Counted from the first letter of the stretch, positions 1-58,859 are shown. The stretch: 64,000 nt of DNA from Panulirus ornatus (GCF_036320965.1 NC_092225.1:52933868-52997867); one strand, 5' to 3'. Numbers and translations are program-made. Notes: generated by a model not told the origin, from the sequence alone.

Positions 1-180
1 CACACAACCTTAACATACCCTCTACCACCTCACACAACCTTAACACACCCTCTACCACCTCACACTTCCTTAACATACCCTCTACTGCCTCACACAACCT
101 TAACACACCCTCTACCAACTCACATAACCTTAACACACCCTCCACCACCTCACACAACCTTAACACACCCTCTACCACAT
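1..180. repeat. 30-bp minisatellite, about 6 copies
   Basis: Unit of the form CACACAACCTTAACAYACCC followed by TCTACCACCT, running off the left edge. It lies in the intron immediately downstream of the exon 11 donor. Confidence 0.95.
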
Positions 181-191
181 CAGGAGCTCAC

Positions 192-45431
<45,240 letters not shown>

Positions 45432-45517
45432 CTGCCAGGGGAGGGGGAGGCAAGGGACGGACCTGGGGTCACTCACGCTCGTAACTGACTCAGCGAATCA
45501 ATACAGTGAAAATAATG

Positions 45518-45800
<283 letters not shown>

Positions 45801-45811
45801 AAAAAAGAAAA

Positions 45812-45813
<2 letters not shown>

Positions 45814-45851
<38 letters not shown>

Positions 45852-45866
45852 GTATATATATGATCG

Positions 45867-45953
<87 letters not shown>
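45814..45953. repeat. (AT)n and (GA)n microsatellites
   Basis: AT at 45814-45850, GA at 45869-45953. 45954-46970 is sequence upstream of exon 1 in which I recognise nothing. Confidence 0.97.
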
Positions 45954-45955
<2 letters not shown>

Positions 45956-46971
45956 AGCGATTGGTAGTTACTGGTTAGTAGCTAATGGTCAGGTAAGATT
46001 ACCACGGGGGGGCCCATATGCCATGGATTAAATCAAAACCCCATAATGAGGACATTAATGACCCAACTAGGCCAATGGACTGCCAAGCATACTGTAACCA
46101 CTCACTTTCAATATCTAATTCTAACAACAGTTCTAGGAATAACATGGCATGCATCTTAACACACCTGCTACTAATAATTATAATACCTTAATTCACAAGT
46201 ACAAGGGAAATTCTGGGGGAATCATGAGTGAGTCAGCTCCATCAATAGAGAACTGATGTGTTAAGGAATAGCTAATGGAAAATGCACTTGACACATCAGT
46301 ACACGTAGTCCCTGCCACACAGCACAACACCGAATACCGGCTCCGCCAAGTCGCCCGTATGGAGAGTTCACTCAAGGTCGCATCAGCTGGTTATACACCT
46401 GACCTTAAATTAAGGTCTTAGCTGTATAGAGGACATGGTGCACGGGAGGTCCCAGCATGCAGGAACCCTTGCTTAGTGACGAGCCATATCCTCAACGTTA
46501 GGCTGGTCTGTATATGTGCGGGGGATCCGGGCGTGCGACAGTCCTCGCCCAGCGACGGCCAACGTCCCTCCTTCCAGGTGAGGTCGGTCTGTACGTGCAG
46601 TGTTCACACGGAGCGTGGTGCCCCCAGCCTACTACGTCCTTGGCACAGCTCACTGCCTCCGCCCACACACTGGTAAGATTCTCTTTAGACCCATGCTGGC
46701 GCGCGGCCCCTACTGCTACTCTACCCACCCCACACTCGCCAGGGATTGTAGTAGATGTTAGTGTTGTTGTTTTCCCCTGGGGTTTAGCCAAACTGCTTTT
46801 ATATTTTGTTTCTGTGTTGACCTGATGCCCACTAACCCTTTCGTCTCTGCTCTGCGTAACGTAGGATACCTTTTACTGTAATACCAAGGTAATTATATCA
46901 GTTTCCTCGGTTAATCACTCTACTAATTCACTTTTCCATACTCGATACATTTTCGTTGTCACATAAATGTC

Positions 46972-46974
<3 letters not shown>

Positions 46975-47059
<85 letters not shown>
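46975..47059. repeat. (AT)n microsatellite
   Basis: Pure AT. Confidence 0.98.
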
Positions 47060-47060
<1 letters not shown>

Positions 47061-47399
47061 TCCTTGATATTCCTCGAAAACTCTGGTTCACAGTAAAGTG
47101 AAGAAGCAGGTCGACATTGTAGACCTAAAAGATGCCTTGAAGAATTCCCTTCTAAGTGTTGAGTAGCGAGGTGCCTCCCCGTACCACCTCACCCGTCTCC
47201 ACCCACCTACCTTCCGTACCCGACCCATCCCAACCCACCCCTGGGATCTCTCACCCCCAAGTCACGGGATCCACTGTCCCTTCCCCCTCGGGCTCGACAC
47301 CTTCAAGAATGCACCTGGTGCCTCCTGGCGCCCTTGCTCTGCCACGCATTACCAACAGCAGCGTCCACGAGTGATTACACAGACACACACACACACGCA

Positions 47400-47640
47400 T
47401 TTTCCACCCTCAGATGGCCACCAGCCCCTGAGGACCCTTATGGTGGCCATCTCCCACACACTAAATACACACTACCCACCCTCAGCCAGGTACTCATTCA
47501 TCGACCAGTTCCCTCGAAGGGAGGATGAACACCTGGGTTGAACTGCGGGGACGACTGCCACCCGTAGGATTCGAACTCCCGAAGGGTGCGTGTGTGCGTG
47601 CTTCATGGTCAGTAACGCTAGCCGCTACACCACGAAGGCC
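47400..47640 (-). mobile_element. tRNA-derived SINE
   Basis: In the minus sense: A-box-like TGGTGTAGCGGCTAGCG, B box AGTTCGAATCC, then a body GGCAGTCGTCCCCGCAGTTC, AACCCAGGTGTTCATCC, GAATGAGTACCTGGC. The head and body match the SINE at 22494 but with a longer insert between the boxes. Confidence 0.8.
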
Positions 47641-47691
47641 TCAAAAGAAAACGTACTACGACAAAATTACATCTCGTCTTGGGGCATTATC

Positions 47692-48078
47692 CGGGCGACG
47701 AAGCTCAGAAGCCTCGGTATCATCCGAACGACGAAGCTCAGAAGCCTCGCCATCATCCGGACGACGAAGCTCAGAAGCCTCGCCATCATCCGGACGACGA
47801 AGCTCAGAAGCCTCGCCATCATCCGGACGACGAAGCTCAGAAGCCTCGCCATCATCCGAACGACGAAGCTCAAAGGCCTCGCCATCATCCGGACGACGAA
47901 GCTCAGAAGCCTCGCCATCATCCGGACGACGAAGCTCAGAAGCCTCGCTATCATCCGAACGACGAAGCTCAAAGGCCTCGCCATCATCCGGACGACGAAG
48001 CTCAGAAGCCTCGCCATCATCCGGACGACGAAGCTCAGAAGCCTCGCCATCATCCGGACGACGAAGCTCAGATGCCTC
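47692..48078. repeat. 33-bp minisatellite, about 12 copies
   Basis: Unit CGAAGCTCAGAAGCCTCGCC plus ATCATCCGGACGA. Starts about 50 bp from the SINE head. Spurious open frames result from the 11-codon period. Confidence 0.95.
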
Positions 48079-48388
48079 GCCAGGAGCAGGTCCTCCACCA
48101 CCACCGTGTGGCTGTGACGAGAGAGATATGTTGACGCGGTGCAGAGATAGACGTGTCTCGCTGTCCTGCTGCAGCTGCCCACACAGAGAGAGAGATGTCT
48201 CACGCGAACCACCAGCCTAGTCCAACGAGACAAGCTCTACACTTCCTCAACAAATATGATTTTTTTTTTCTCTTCCTAATAATTTTTTTCTAATCATTTT
48301 TATCCTCTTTATTTTATAGAGGTTTGAGGGGTGGGGAGGGCTTTTCAATGAAAGCTTCAGTCACCGTGACTGGGGGCTGACTGACATG

Positions 48389-48389
48389 T

Positions 48390-48453
<64 letters not shown>
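48389..48453. repeat. (GA)n microsatellite
   Basis: Pure GA. Confidence 0.98.
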
Positions 48454-48460
<7 letters not shown>

Positions 48461-48639
48461 AGCATAGGAGTACCTACGACGGAGTTCTGTCCCTCGACAC
48501 GGTGAGCGCGCACCGCTCACCGTACTCAGCAAACTCCAAAGTTCGGAATAATAAGTCGTGTGAGTCACGTGTTGCTAAGTGTTAAATGTGAGACAGAAAG
48601 ACTGAATTTTTTGTTCCCGCTGGAGGTTCCAGTCACGGC

Positions 48640-50720
48640 CAATAGTCCACATCAGGGACGGTCCTTAATTGATGTCACATAGATGTTAATGAAAGGGGGG
48701 AAAAAGCAACATGAGACAAGGGAAAGTAGTTGCAAATTTTGGACGAAGTGAAAAACCTGTCTTTTGAAATGTGCCAGGTCATAGTTATCATTGGGAAAGA
48801 TACTAGAAGGGGAGGAGTTCCAAAGCTTCGACGTGTTGGGAAAGCAGACATCAAAACGGCCCACCCTTGAGATGTTGATGGCCACACAGTAATCATGTGA
48901 CACAGCAGCTTGCCGAGTATTGCGTGGTCCAGCTAGTGGTTGGGGGCACACAAGCAGCGAGCTCTCGGGAGCAAAAACCAAAGCAATACCCATAGAAGAG
49001 AGGAAGTGAACCAACATTGTAGCGTAGGGCAAGGGGGTCAAGTATGGAAGTTAACCTGGGACAGTTTATAAGTCGGACCGCTTTCGACTGAACTCTGTCA
49101 AGTAAGGATACAGAGCTAGAACCAACCCAGATGTGAGAGCAGTACTCCATACAAGGACGGATCAATCCCTTGTATAAACACAGCAACTGTTATGAAGAAA
49201 AAAGATATCGACATCTAAACAGAACTCTCAGTTTCTTAAGAGACAGACTTAGTTATTTCCGTAATAAGCGGGTTACAAGAAATAATGGATGTTACAGTAA
49301 TATCAAGTATGTTCACTGTCAAGGGAAGAAGGAAAGTTGCGGGGAATTTCCTTTAGAGAAATGTGTATAAATTGGGTCTTGGAGGCGTTTACCTTAACCA
49401 GATTTCGTCTACCCGACTGAGATATCCTGTCCAAGTCTGCGTTTACTGTGGAAGCTGTGTCATGACGAGATGCAGATCGAGTGAGAAAAGACGGCGCAGA
49501 ACTGAAGAAATTAGAGGAATGTAGTGTTGAGTCGTCGGCGTAAGAGTGCATTTGCTTATCTGTGTTAGAAAGACAATCGCTGATAGAAAGGAGAAGAAGT
49601 ATAGGAAACAGGAGAGAACCTTGAGGGACACCGCTGTTGATGGAGAGGGTGGAGGCTGATCCATCAACAATCATGGAGACAGATCGGCAAACTGAGAGGG
49701 AGGGAAGGCAAAAGAGGGAAGATTAGAGATGAGACCCCGATGCCACATCCCGTCAAAAGCTTTGGATATGTCAAGGGCAACTACACATGACTCCCCAAAA
49801 TCTTTCAGGGATGATGACCAGACATTAGTAAGATTGGAAAGAATATCATTATAGCATCTAGCTTTACGGAAGCGATACTGGTGATCAGAAAGAAGACTGT
49901 GAGATTCAAGACGTCTGAGGATATGGAGTTGAGGAGGGATTCAAAGACTTTGGAAACTGTATATGTCAAAGAAACAGGACGATAGTTAGAAAGGTTAGAA
50001 CGGTCACCCTTCTTATGGATGGGATGCATCAGTGCTAGGCTTCCAAGAAGAAGGAAAGGTTGTGGTCTTTATAAAGAAACGGAACAGACGAGGAGGCGCA
50101 GGTGCAAGTTCAGAGGCACACTCTTCCAGTACACGGGGGATGGATGTCATCAGGACCATAAGCCTTACTTGTGTCCAGAGAGAGACGAGCGCTTGTCGGA
50201 CAGCTTGAAATGATGCTACGGTGAGGGGCACAGGGTTAGTATGATGAGCATCAGGGATGAAAGAAAGTTAAGAGTCATCCAAGGTGGAAATAGAGAAACA
50301 GGAACCAGAGAGAGTCGCTTTGTCGACGGGAGAGACAGCTATAGTACCGACAGAACGGAAGAGTGAGGGAAAGGTAGAGCGACAGAAGTTGTTAGCGATG
50401 CCCTGAGCTAAAGATCAGAAGGACCGAACTGTGGATGACCAGGAGAGGTCATCGCACTTCCTTTAAATGAAAGAAATCTTGTGGACTGAAAGCCAACAGC
50501 ACACGTGTGTGGGGGAAGTAGAAAGAAGACACAGCCACCTGCGCCAGTCACTACAAGTGCGCAGCGCACGACGCAGTAAACAAGCACTTCAGTGGCTATC
50601 AACTTCCCTCCCCACCTTGTATCCAGGCTGCTGTCCTTTATCTTATTCTTGAGAATTATTGGCACCGACGAGCGACCAGTAAGACAGTCACACTCGACCC
50701 CTACCGGCATATGAGAGCAC
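48640..50720 (-). pseudogene. Jockey/CR1-type LINE remnant, RT and C-terminus
   Basis: In the minus sense, with frame changes: PLTVASFQAVRQALVSL (50225), IHKKGDRSNLSNYRPVSLTY (50025; RT motif NYRPVSL), GVPQGSLLFPILLLLSISDC (49630), MHSYADDSTLHSS (49560; YADD box), LVKVNASKTQFI (49400), LYKGLIRPCMEYCSHIWVGS (49185), LLDRVQSKAVRLINCPRLTS (49110) and LWNSSPSSIFPN (48830). The order is that of one LINE; at least four frame breaks make it inactive. Distinct from family A (YADDST against FADDTA). Confidence 0.88.
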
Positions 50721-51171
50721 TAGAGGTCAGCTCCTCCAGCTGAGCATCAAGAAACAGAAGAGGGAGTTCAACACCCCTTGCTGAACACCAGCGTCAAGTG
50801 AGAAATACTATGATCAAACTCCCATGTTATTCCATTTATATAAGTAAGTTTTACGAAGTGAGGGACGGTAAGGAAAAGAACGAGCTGGCAACGAGAAAGT
50901 AACTCGTCACACGAACAACACTTAAATAAGTAAGTAATCGCCGGGGGGAACACTTATCAAATACTTTAGAAGCGTCGAGAAACAGTGGGAATCCTAGACA
51001 CGCCAAACCCCCCCCCCATTTCTAGGCCAGGACAGCCCACAGGCTCGTAAATAAGCCATCCTTGTATGCAAATTGAAAGTAGGAATTTTTTTACTCTCTT
51101 TCCGACGGCAAGGTAATCAGGCAACCCCACAATAATCGACCACTTTGATGACTGAAGTGTGCGTTCGGTGC

Positions 51172-51335
51172 GCCACAGTGGTCCACTGTTGTCTGATGGT
51201 GGTGGTGAGGTTGGTACCAGCTGTGGCAGGTGGTGGCACGCCACAGTGGTCCACTGTTGTCTGATGGTGGTGGTGAGGTTGGTGGTACCAGCTGTGGCAG
51301 GTGGTGGCACGCCACAGTGGTTCACTGTTGTCTGA
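51172..51335. repeat. About 69-bp tandem repeat, 2.3 copies
   Basis: CCACAGTGGTCCACTGTTGT plus CTGATGGTGGTGGTGAGGTT and the GGTACCAGCTGTGGCAGG part. Confidence 0.93.
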
Positions 51336-51811
51336 GGGAGACAAGGCTCAAGGTGCTCAAGGTCAGCGTCTGTACCGAAGTGTCTCCATCATAACTCACT
51401 TCAGGTTCGAACAGACACAAACAGACGACCAGACATGGTCAGTAGGTCCCTCTCACAACCTCATGTAATACTTAATAACATCAACCCAAAATATGACAAA
51501 CAATTAACTATCTCTTCACATTATCTCCCATGTTCCTTGCTGTATCTAATCATTTTAATATCATATCTCTTGTTCCCTTCTGTATTTAATCGTCTCTTAA
51601 TACTATCTCTCTTGTTCCCTGCTGTATCTATGATCCTGCTAACGCGATCAAAACAGAATGATGCTAATGTGTCCAGGTAATGCTCCACACATCGGACTAA
51701 CCCTTTTTTAAAAAAATCCTTTGATTCCCCTCCTGAGTCACGTCTATCTCTCGTTTACCTATGTATTCGATGGTCTCTATGAGGAGGGATCCTTCCTATC
51801 TTCTACTTAAA

Positions 51812-52515
51812 CGATGTCCGTGTCAAACAGAAGGGAGAGGTTCATGATCTCCGTGTCAAACAGAAGGGAGAGGTTCATGATGTCTGTGTCAAACAGAAGG
51901 GAGATGATCATGATGTCTGTGTCAAACAGAAGGGAGAGGTTAATGAAGTCCATGTCAAACAGAAGGGAGAGGTTCATGATGTCTGTGTCAAACAGAAGGG
52001 AGAGGTTAATGAAGTCCGTGTCAAACAGAAGGGAGAGGTTCATGCTGTCTGTGTCAAACAGAAGGGAGAGGTTCATGAAGTCCGCGTCAAACAGAAGGGA
52101 GAGGTTCATGAAGTCCGTGTCAAACAGAAGGGAAAGGTTCATGACGTCAGTTTCAAACGAAGGGAGAGGTTCATGATGTCTGTTTCAAACAGACTTGAGA
52201 GGTTCATGATGTCCGTGTCAAACAGTAGGGAGAGGTTCCTAACGTCAGTGTCAAACGAAGGGAGAGGGTCATGATGTCAGAGTCAAACAGAAGTAGTCAG
52301 AAGGTTCATGATCTCACAGTCACACGAAGGGAGATGTTCCTGATGTCACTATCAAACAGAAGGGAGAGGTTCCTGACGTCAGCGTCAAACAGAAGGGAGA
52401 GGTTCCTGACGTCAGCGTCAAACAGAAGGGAGAGGTTCCTGACGTCAGCGTCAAACAGAAGGGAGAGGTTCCTGACGTCAGCGTCAAACAGAAGGGAGAG
52501 GTTCCTGACGTCATA
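51812..52515. repeat. 33-bp minisatellite, about 21 copies
   Basis: Unit TCAAACAGAAGGGAGAGGTT plus CATGATGTCTGTG, changing to CCTGACGTCAGCG in the right part, so two subfamilies lie head to tail. Confidence 0.95.
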
Positions 52516-52841
52516 GTCCAATGAAGAACAAAGTCACCCCTGTCAACGCCAAGGGAGGAGTTCCTGACGTCACTGTTGAGGGGAGACAAGTCAGTCGCTT
52601 CTCCCTCGTTGGTGTAACATTATTATGTCCTGCTTCACTGACCCTCCCTCCTATTCTCCCTCCGTTTCGTTACTCTCTCCCTCACCCTCCCTCCTCGCTA
52701 CTCTCTCCCTCACCTTCCCTCTTGCCTAGGGCAGGGGGCCCAGACCTTCAGCGGGTCTGCACAACATTAATCAGGGTCTGGCCTCAACCACTGCCGTAAT
52801 TACTTAGGTCAACACAACCCTTTCGTATCGTCCAGGGCAGG

Positions 52842-53755
52842 CCCGGCTTTCTCCAGTGGTGGGGCTATACCACACCACTGTACTGGGCCCGGCTGTCTCC
52901 AGTGGTGGGGCTATACCACACCACTGTACTGGGCCCGGCTGTCTCCAGTGGTGGGGCTATACCACACCACTGTACTGGGCCCGGCTGTCTCCAGTGGTGG
53001 GGCTATACCACACCACTGTACTGGGCCGTGCTGTCTCCAGTGGTGGGGCTATACCACACCACTGTACTGGGCCCGGCTGTCTCCAGTGGTGGGGCTATAC
53101 CACACCACTGTACTGGGCCCGGCTGTCTCCAGTGGTGGGGCTATACCACACCACTGTACTGGGCCCGGCTGTCTCCAGTGGTGGGGCTATAACACACCAC
53201 TGTACTGGGCCCGTGCTGTCTCCAGTGGTGGGGCTATACCACACCACTGTACTGGGCCCGGCTGTCTCCAGTGGTGGGGCTATACCACACCACTGTACTG
53301 GGCCCGGCTGTCTCCAGTGGTGGGGCTATACCACACCACTGTACTGGGCCCGGCTGTCTCCAGTGGTGGGGCTATAACACACCACTGTACTGGGCCCGGC
53401 TGTCTTCAGTGGTGGGGCTATACCACACCACTGTACTGGTCCCGGCTGTCTCCAGTGGTGGGGCTATAACACACCACTGTACTGGGCCCGGCTGTCTCCA
53501 GTGGTGGGGCTATACCACACCACTGTACTGGGCCCGGCTGTCTCCAGTGGTGGGGCTATACCACACCACTTTACTGTGCCTGGCTATCACCAGTGGTGAA
53601 GCGTTGCCACACCAATGTACTGGGCCTGGTTATCACCAGTGGTGAAGCTAAACCACACCACTGTACTAGTGCTGGCTATCTCCAGTGGTCGGGTTATACC
53701 ACACTACCGCACCACAACTGGTTATCTCCAGTGGCGGGGCTATACCACACCACTA
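52842..53755. repeat. 46-bp minisatellite, about 19 copies
   Basis: Unit GGCCCGGCTGTCTCCAGTGG plus TGGGGCTATACCACACCACT and GTACTG. Each unit contains CAGTGGTG and CACCACTG as an inverted repeat. Copies decay toward the right (after 53570). Confidence 0.96.
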
Positions 53756-54139
53756 GTAGTAACCAGTATATGATATCTAATGGTATAGGGGGATAAGCAT
53801 TCATTATCTAGTGAAGTACTACCTCCTGGGTGTCAGGTAGATTAATAATGATGGGGTACTGAGCCAAAGTAAGGTACAGGGCAAATACATAATTACCAAG
53901 TGGTATGGTTACATAAGGGGTACTGCCGTGAATGGCTCTATGTAAAGTGCACGATGTAGGAACCCTGGTACCCTGTCACCTCAAGTACAGAGTGAAGGGT
54001 ATGTAAATGAAGAGATATTTTCATACGAGTCGTCAAAAGGCAAATATCAGAATAACATTCGGGTAAATTGGTAGAGGAACACTGGAGAAGCTGTTCACGT
54101 CGACCATAAGGTCAAATCTAGGATATGTTATTCAAGTCT

Positions 54140-54420
54140 GATTAACGCACTTTAAGCAACACTAAGAGTTAATAGAGGTCCAGAGGAGGGCAACAAATAT
54201 GGTGCCGGAATTTCAGAAGTTGAGTTACAAGGAGAGAGGATAGAGGCCTCAAATGTCCAGACTTCAATCCTGCATGTTGACGTATATACTGAACAATACT
54301 TCGAAGGATGGAAGGACAGAAGAACCAGAAGACATAACACGACACGGCACCTGTGAGAATGGACGTAAAGAAGAACTTTCATGGTATGAGACCAGTGGAT
54401 CAAGATTGTGAATGTGGACA
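54140..54420 (+). pseudogene. CR1-like LINE C-terminal remnant
   Basis: Plus frame near 54170: EVQRRATNMVPEFQKLSYKE, then IEASNVQTS, matching the LINE segment xVQRRATKMxPxxxxLSYxxRL; followed by RRTRRHNTTRH (from RRxRGDxI). 53760-54140 has nothing recognised. Confidence 0.8.
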
Positions 54421-54612
54421 CCATACAGACGTTTAAAAAGCCGTCTAAACTAAGTTAAAAGATAGTGAATATGGACACCATACAGACGTTTAAAAAGCCG
54501 TCTAAACTAAGTTAAAAGATTGTGAATATGGACATCATACAGACGTTTATAAAGCCGTCTAAACTAAGTTAAAAGATTGTGAATGTGGACACCATACAGA
54601 CGTTCAAAAGGC
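54413..54612. repeat. About 63-bp tandem repeat, 3 copies
   Basis: Unit GAATATGGACACCATACAGA plus CGTTTAAAAAGCCGTCTAAA and CTAAGTTAAAAGATTGT. It is a duplication of the end of the LINE frame (VDTxxTFKKxxxKL). Confidence 0.92.
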
Positions 54613-54700
54613 AGAGATAGCTCAAGAGGTGAGGGCCCCACGACTGAAGAAACCCCTCTCCTCGTACAGCACAAATGGGTGGCAACAGAGTCGTAATGCC

Positions 54701-54701
54701 A

Positions 54702-54742
<41 letters not shown>
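54701..54742. repeat. (CA)n microsatellite
   Basis: Pure CA. Confidence 0.98.
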
Positions 54743-54745
<3 letters not shown>

Positions 54746-54939
54746 GGTGTGAGCGCCATCTGGGATGAGGACGAAGGACTTCGACTCAGAAAATGTTCCA
54801 AGTAACAGGTACATGTAGGAGGAAATTTGGACCACGGGCCTTGTTGTCGTATTACTTTTAACCTGAGACCTGTAGATTCTTCGAAGCCGCTGGCAACAAA
54901 CAGAGCATGTATCATACCTGAAAATACACCTAAGCTTTA

Positions 54940-55230
54940 TACTTGAGGAAGAAGAAGAAGTAGACTAGGAAGAAGAAGACGACGACTAGGAAGAAAAAAG
55001 AAGAAGAATAGGAAGAAGAAGAAGAAGAAGAAGAGGACTAGGAAGAAGAAGACGACGACTAGGAAGAAAAAAGAAGAATAGGAAGAAGAAGAAGAAAAAG
55101 AATGGGAAGAAGAAGACTAGGAAGAAGAGGAAGAAATACAAGAAGATGATGATGAAGAAGAAGAAGAAGACTAACAAGAACAAGACCAGGAAGAGGAAGA
55201 AGAAATACAAGAAGAAGAGGAAGAAGAATC
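54940..55230. repeat. (GAA)n purine tract
   Basis: About 290 bp of GAAGAAGAA with ACTAGGAAG interruptions, a composition like 14640-14845 (which also carries ACTAGGAAG). Confidence 0.95.
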
Positions 55231-55289
55231 TGACTGACGTAAACCCTTTATGCACAGGTTGAAGGCCAAAACCATCACAGCCACAGTTA

Positions 55290-55430
55290 ACATCGTCGTG
55301 CTCAGTGGTCGTGCTCAAGGGTCGTATTGTCGTGCTCAAGGGGTCGTGCCGTCGTGGTCAAGGGGTCACACTATCGTGTTCAAGGGTCGTACTGTCGTGC
55401 TCAAGGGGTCGAACTATCGTGGTCAAGGTA
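55290..55430. repeat. Degenerate 21-bp repeat, about 6 copies
   Basis: CAAGGGTCGTACTGTCGTGC-type words; same family as 33023-34143. Confidence 0.85.
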
Positions 55431-55458
55431 TGAAAAAATGTAGGAGTGTCTGAAAGGG

Positions 55459-55562
<104 letters not shown>

Positions 55563-55849
55563 GCACAAGGCATGAATGGGAGACGTAGGAGTAAGAGAGA
55601 GAGACAGGAGTGAGGGGAGAGTGGGAAAGACGAGAGGGGTGAGGGTGGGAGTGAGGGGAGAGTGGGAAAGACGAGAGGGGTGAGGGTGGGAGAGGAGAAA
55701 GCCCACAAGTGTGAGAGATAAGGTCGACTGGTCGATGGAGTCGGCCACAGTGGCGTACCTACCGTCCTGTGGTGTGGCTACGCTGCTAACTTACCCCCTC
55801 CACCACCTGCCCCTACTGGTGGAGGGGGCCACCTTTCTTTCAAAACTAC

Positions 55850-57900
55850 ATCTTATTTACTCAGGATGAATTTCATCAACAATGTATCAGACCAATTTTG
55901 GACCCTGTTAGAGGTCTCCTTGTAGGTGTACCTAATTCTCTCGCTTATTACTCCCTCATGACTTTGTCATCGTTCGCAAACATATCACACACAAGTCCAG
56001 CTCCTCCGGCAAGCATTCTTCACAGATCAAGAAGATCAATGGCTCCAGAGCAGAACCCTGGAGTGCTCCACTGGTGACGTAAAGGCTTCCCTGACATGCG
56101 TCCTTCGTTCCCTTCTATCAAGATAATTCTGCTGTCCATCAGAGAAGCCTCCCCTTTATTCCTGCCTGGAGATCCATCTTCTTTACCAACCTCTGATGTG
56201 GGACGGTGTCAAATGCTTTCCGGCAGTCCAAATAGACAGTCCACCCAGCTTTTTCTTGTGTCTACAACGGAGCTCAGTAACATGAATATACGAAGTTCGT
56301 TAAACATGACCTCCTTTGCCTGAAACCGTACTTTCTGCTTTCCTAAAAGCCATTCGTTTGCTTCCTGATTATCTTTTCCAGCACCTTTGCAGACCGTGTA
56401 CACTCGTCGGGGTGGCCGGTCTGTTGTTCACCTCCTTCTCCTCCTTCCACTCTCCCTTTAAACACAGCAACGACATTTGCTTTCCTCCACCTCCACTTCC
56501 GCCTTCCTCCGGCGACAACTTGAAGAACACTTCAAGTGGTATGTCAAGCGTATGAGCACACATCTTCAGCCCATCTGGAGGTATTTGATCAGGACCACAA
56601 GCCCCCGTATTGCTCAAGATCCACTCGTATTGTCTGTCCGTCTTTTCTAGACATTTCAGTGCTTTCCATCGCCTCTTCCGCATCCCATTTCACTGTTGTT
56701 GGGGGCACTGTATCTTCTACGGTGAAATCATTCTCGAACTTGTTATATATTCCCTCCTGCATCTTCACATAATTCTCTATACTCGACAGCTTTTTCCTTC
56801 TGAACACTTACCTCTTTTTTAACTGCTTTTTGACCAACAATTTACTCCTGATGAATTTGTGGAAAAGTTTTGGACTGTCTTCTGCCTTTTCCACAATACT
56901 GATGTCAAAGCTTCCGCTGTTCCTTCTGTCTTATCCTGTTAAAGGCTTTTTTTTTTTGTTCTTATATACGTGACAAATGTGGTTGGCTGAGGTGTCGTCA
57001 GAACAACGCTAAGCTCCTTCGCTTTTATTGAACCTTTGCCTCCTTTTCTACCCTTCGCTTAGCATCTGAGATTAAAGGTACCCATGTTCGTACACCTTAC
57101 TTGTAGATTTCACAGAACCTCCCACCACAATGCCCTGGTTCCTGGCTACTGAACTCCGCTTCCTAATTCACATCACCATACAAATCACCGAGTTCTGTGC
57201 AGTGTCCACTATCGTGTCTTTCCTCTGAAACTGGTTTCACTGTTGCCCCCTTTAGGTGTCCACATTCTACCACTTAAACTCCAGCATTACATGAACACAC
57301 TTTCCAGCACTGTATCACATGTGGTGTTCTCAATATCCAGGATATTGTATGTAAAGATAAACTTCAGTGATGATGGTGAACAGCTCCCTTAGTGTCTTCA
57401 AGTGACATGCTAGTAGAACATTTTCTTGCATTCAGCACTTCCTCTTCCATGACTCTCTTCCTCCATAAAGGTCCAAGCCTCTACAACCAACATTCTCATA
57501 ACTGAAATCTTCCATTAATATTACTTTATCATCACTGAGAACTGCGTGTTATAATGCTTCATATACCTGTGTGTTGGTTCCTTTATTCTTAGTAACGTTT
57601 ATCTGATCTGGTTTATCAACATTCGGTGGAGGAGAGTATATCTTCAACTCGACCACTATTGTCTTCTTTCCTATGGTTACTCTTCACATTATGTATTGTG
57701 TTAATGGATCCTCCTCCTATGTTTCCTGAAACTTGAGGTTGTATCTTGTTATGGAGGCCAATCCTCATACTCCTCCTCTTCCTTTGGTTTCTGCGTCCTT
57801 CTTTGCTTCCTTCCTTTTCTTCTCTTTCCTTCCTTGTTCTCATGTATCCCTCTAAACAGAGCAGGTAAGATCTTATCTCTTTAGCATGTTTTGTCTACAC
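55850..57900 (-). pseudogene. CR1/L2-like LINE remnant, endonuclease to RT
   Basis: In the minus sense, with many stops: DKVILMEDFSYENVGCRGLD (57540; endonuclease DFN-type motif), NTGACGPDQIPPDGLKMC (56600; RT motif AxGPDxIP), RPATPTSVHGLQRCWKR (56420; from RPVSLTSV), YLDCRKAFDTVPHQRLVKKM (56240; DxxKAFDxVPH), TSGALQGSALEPLIFLI (56070; SGVPQGSVLxPLLF). All expected LINE landmarks appear in order over 2 kb. A separate family from the 48640-50720 copy. Confidence 0.85.
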
Positions 57901-58858
57901 AACTTCAACCATACAAAATCCTTTTTTTTTCCCCTTATTCAGTCCTTGACTCCCAGCTCTCTCTCTCCCATCTACCACCCGTCCATCTGTATACACTACC
58001 TCCAGTCTGCCATCACCAATCCTCACTATCCCTCACCTTCTGCAGCATTAGCGTGAGTGTTCCCTCCTCCTGCCTCGTCTGACGTCTCCTGTTTTGTGCC
58101 CTCTGAGAGTATCTAGTTTCCTCCCTCATTTCCCCTTGTTCTTGTGTGCCCTCTGAGAGCAACTAGTTTCTTCCCTCTTTCTTCCCCTTGGTCTATCATC
58201 TCTGGTGAATACCCAACTGAAGGCCGCCATGTCTCTAAGCCTGCGTCTGTCTGTACCTCCTCGGGAGATGACTCCAAGTCGAAATGTCACCATAACTGGT
58301 CGTCCGGCTGTGTCTGCATTATATCCACTAATTCTTTCCCTTCCCTGCATTCACCGCTTCTTCCCCTTCCCTACATCCAGCATTCATATACCCACCAGTC
58401 CTCTTTTTTTATTTCATTTTCCACCGTTTGCTCTTTGCCTGGAATACGATCTATCATTCAAAAAAAAAAAAACAATAATTCACAACTATCAGCCACCTGC
58501 TTAATTAATCTATTTAATTCAGGCACCATCCACATTTCCGGGGGAAGTTCCTTCTCAGGCCTTTATCTATCAAGTTCCATCTCACCAGCCTTCTCTACAA
58601 CCTTCCCTCTTCAGCTAACAATCACTGATCCTGTATAACACACGCACACTTTCCACAACCCCTTTCGTTTACGTGACGCATAGATATTTCCCATATTGTT
58701 TCGTCTCTCAACATCGTACAACATTCTTCCTACAACTTCACTTGGTTCCTTGTGCTTCATCGAATCCAGGTCTATGTGGTGGTTGTGGTTGTACTCCTCA
58801 TGTTGTATGCGAGTAACCAGGGATGTGTGTGTGTGTGTGGTTACCTACGTGTACCGTC
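57900..58858. other. Unassigned, probably the 5' part of the LINE remnant
   Basis: CT-rich plus strand with short open frames on both strands but no motif I recognise. Confidence 0.4.
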
Positions 58859-58859
58859 C

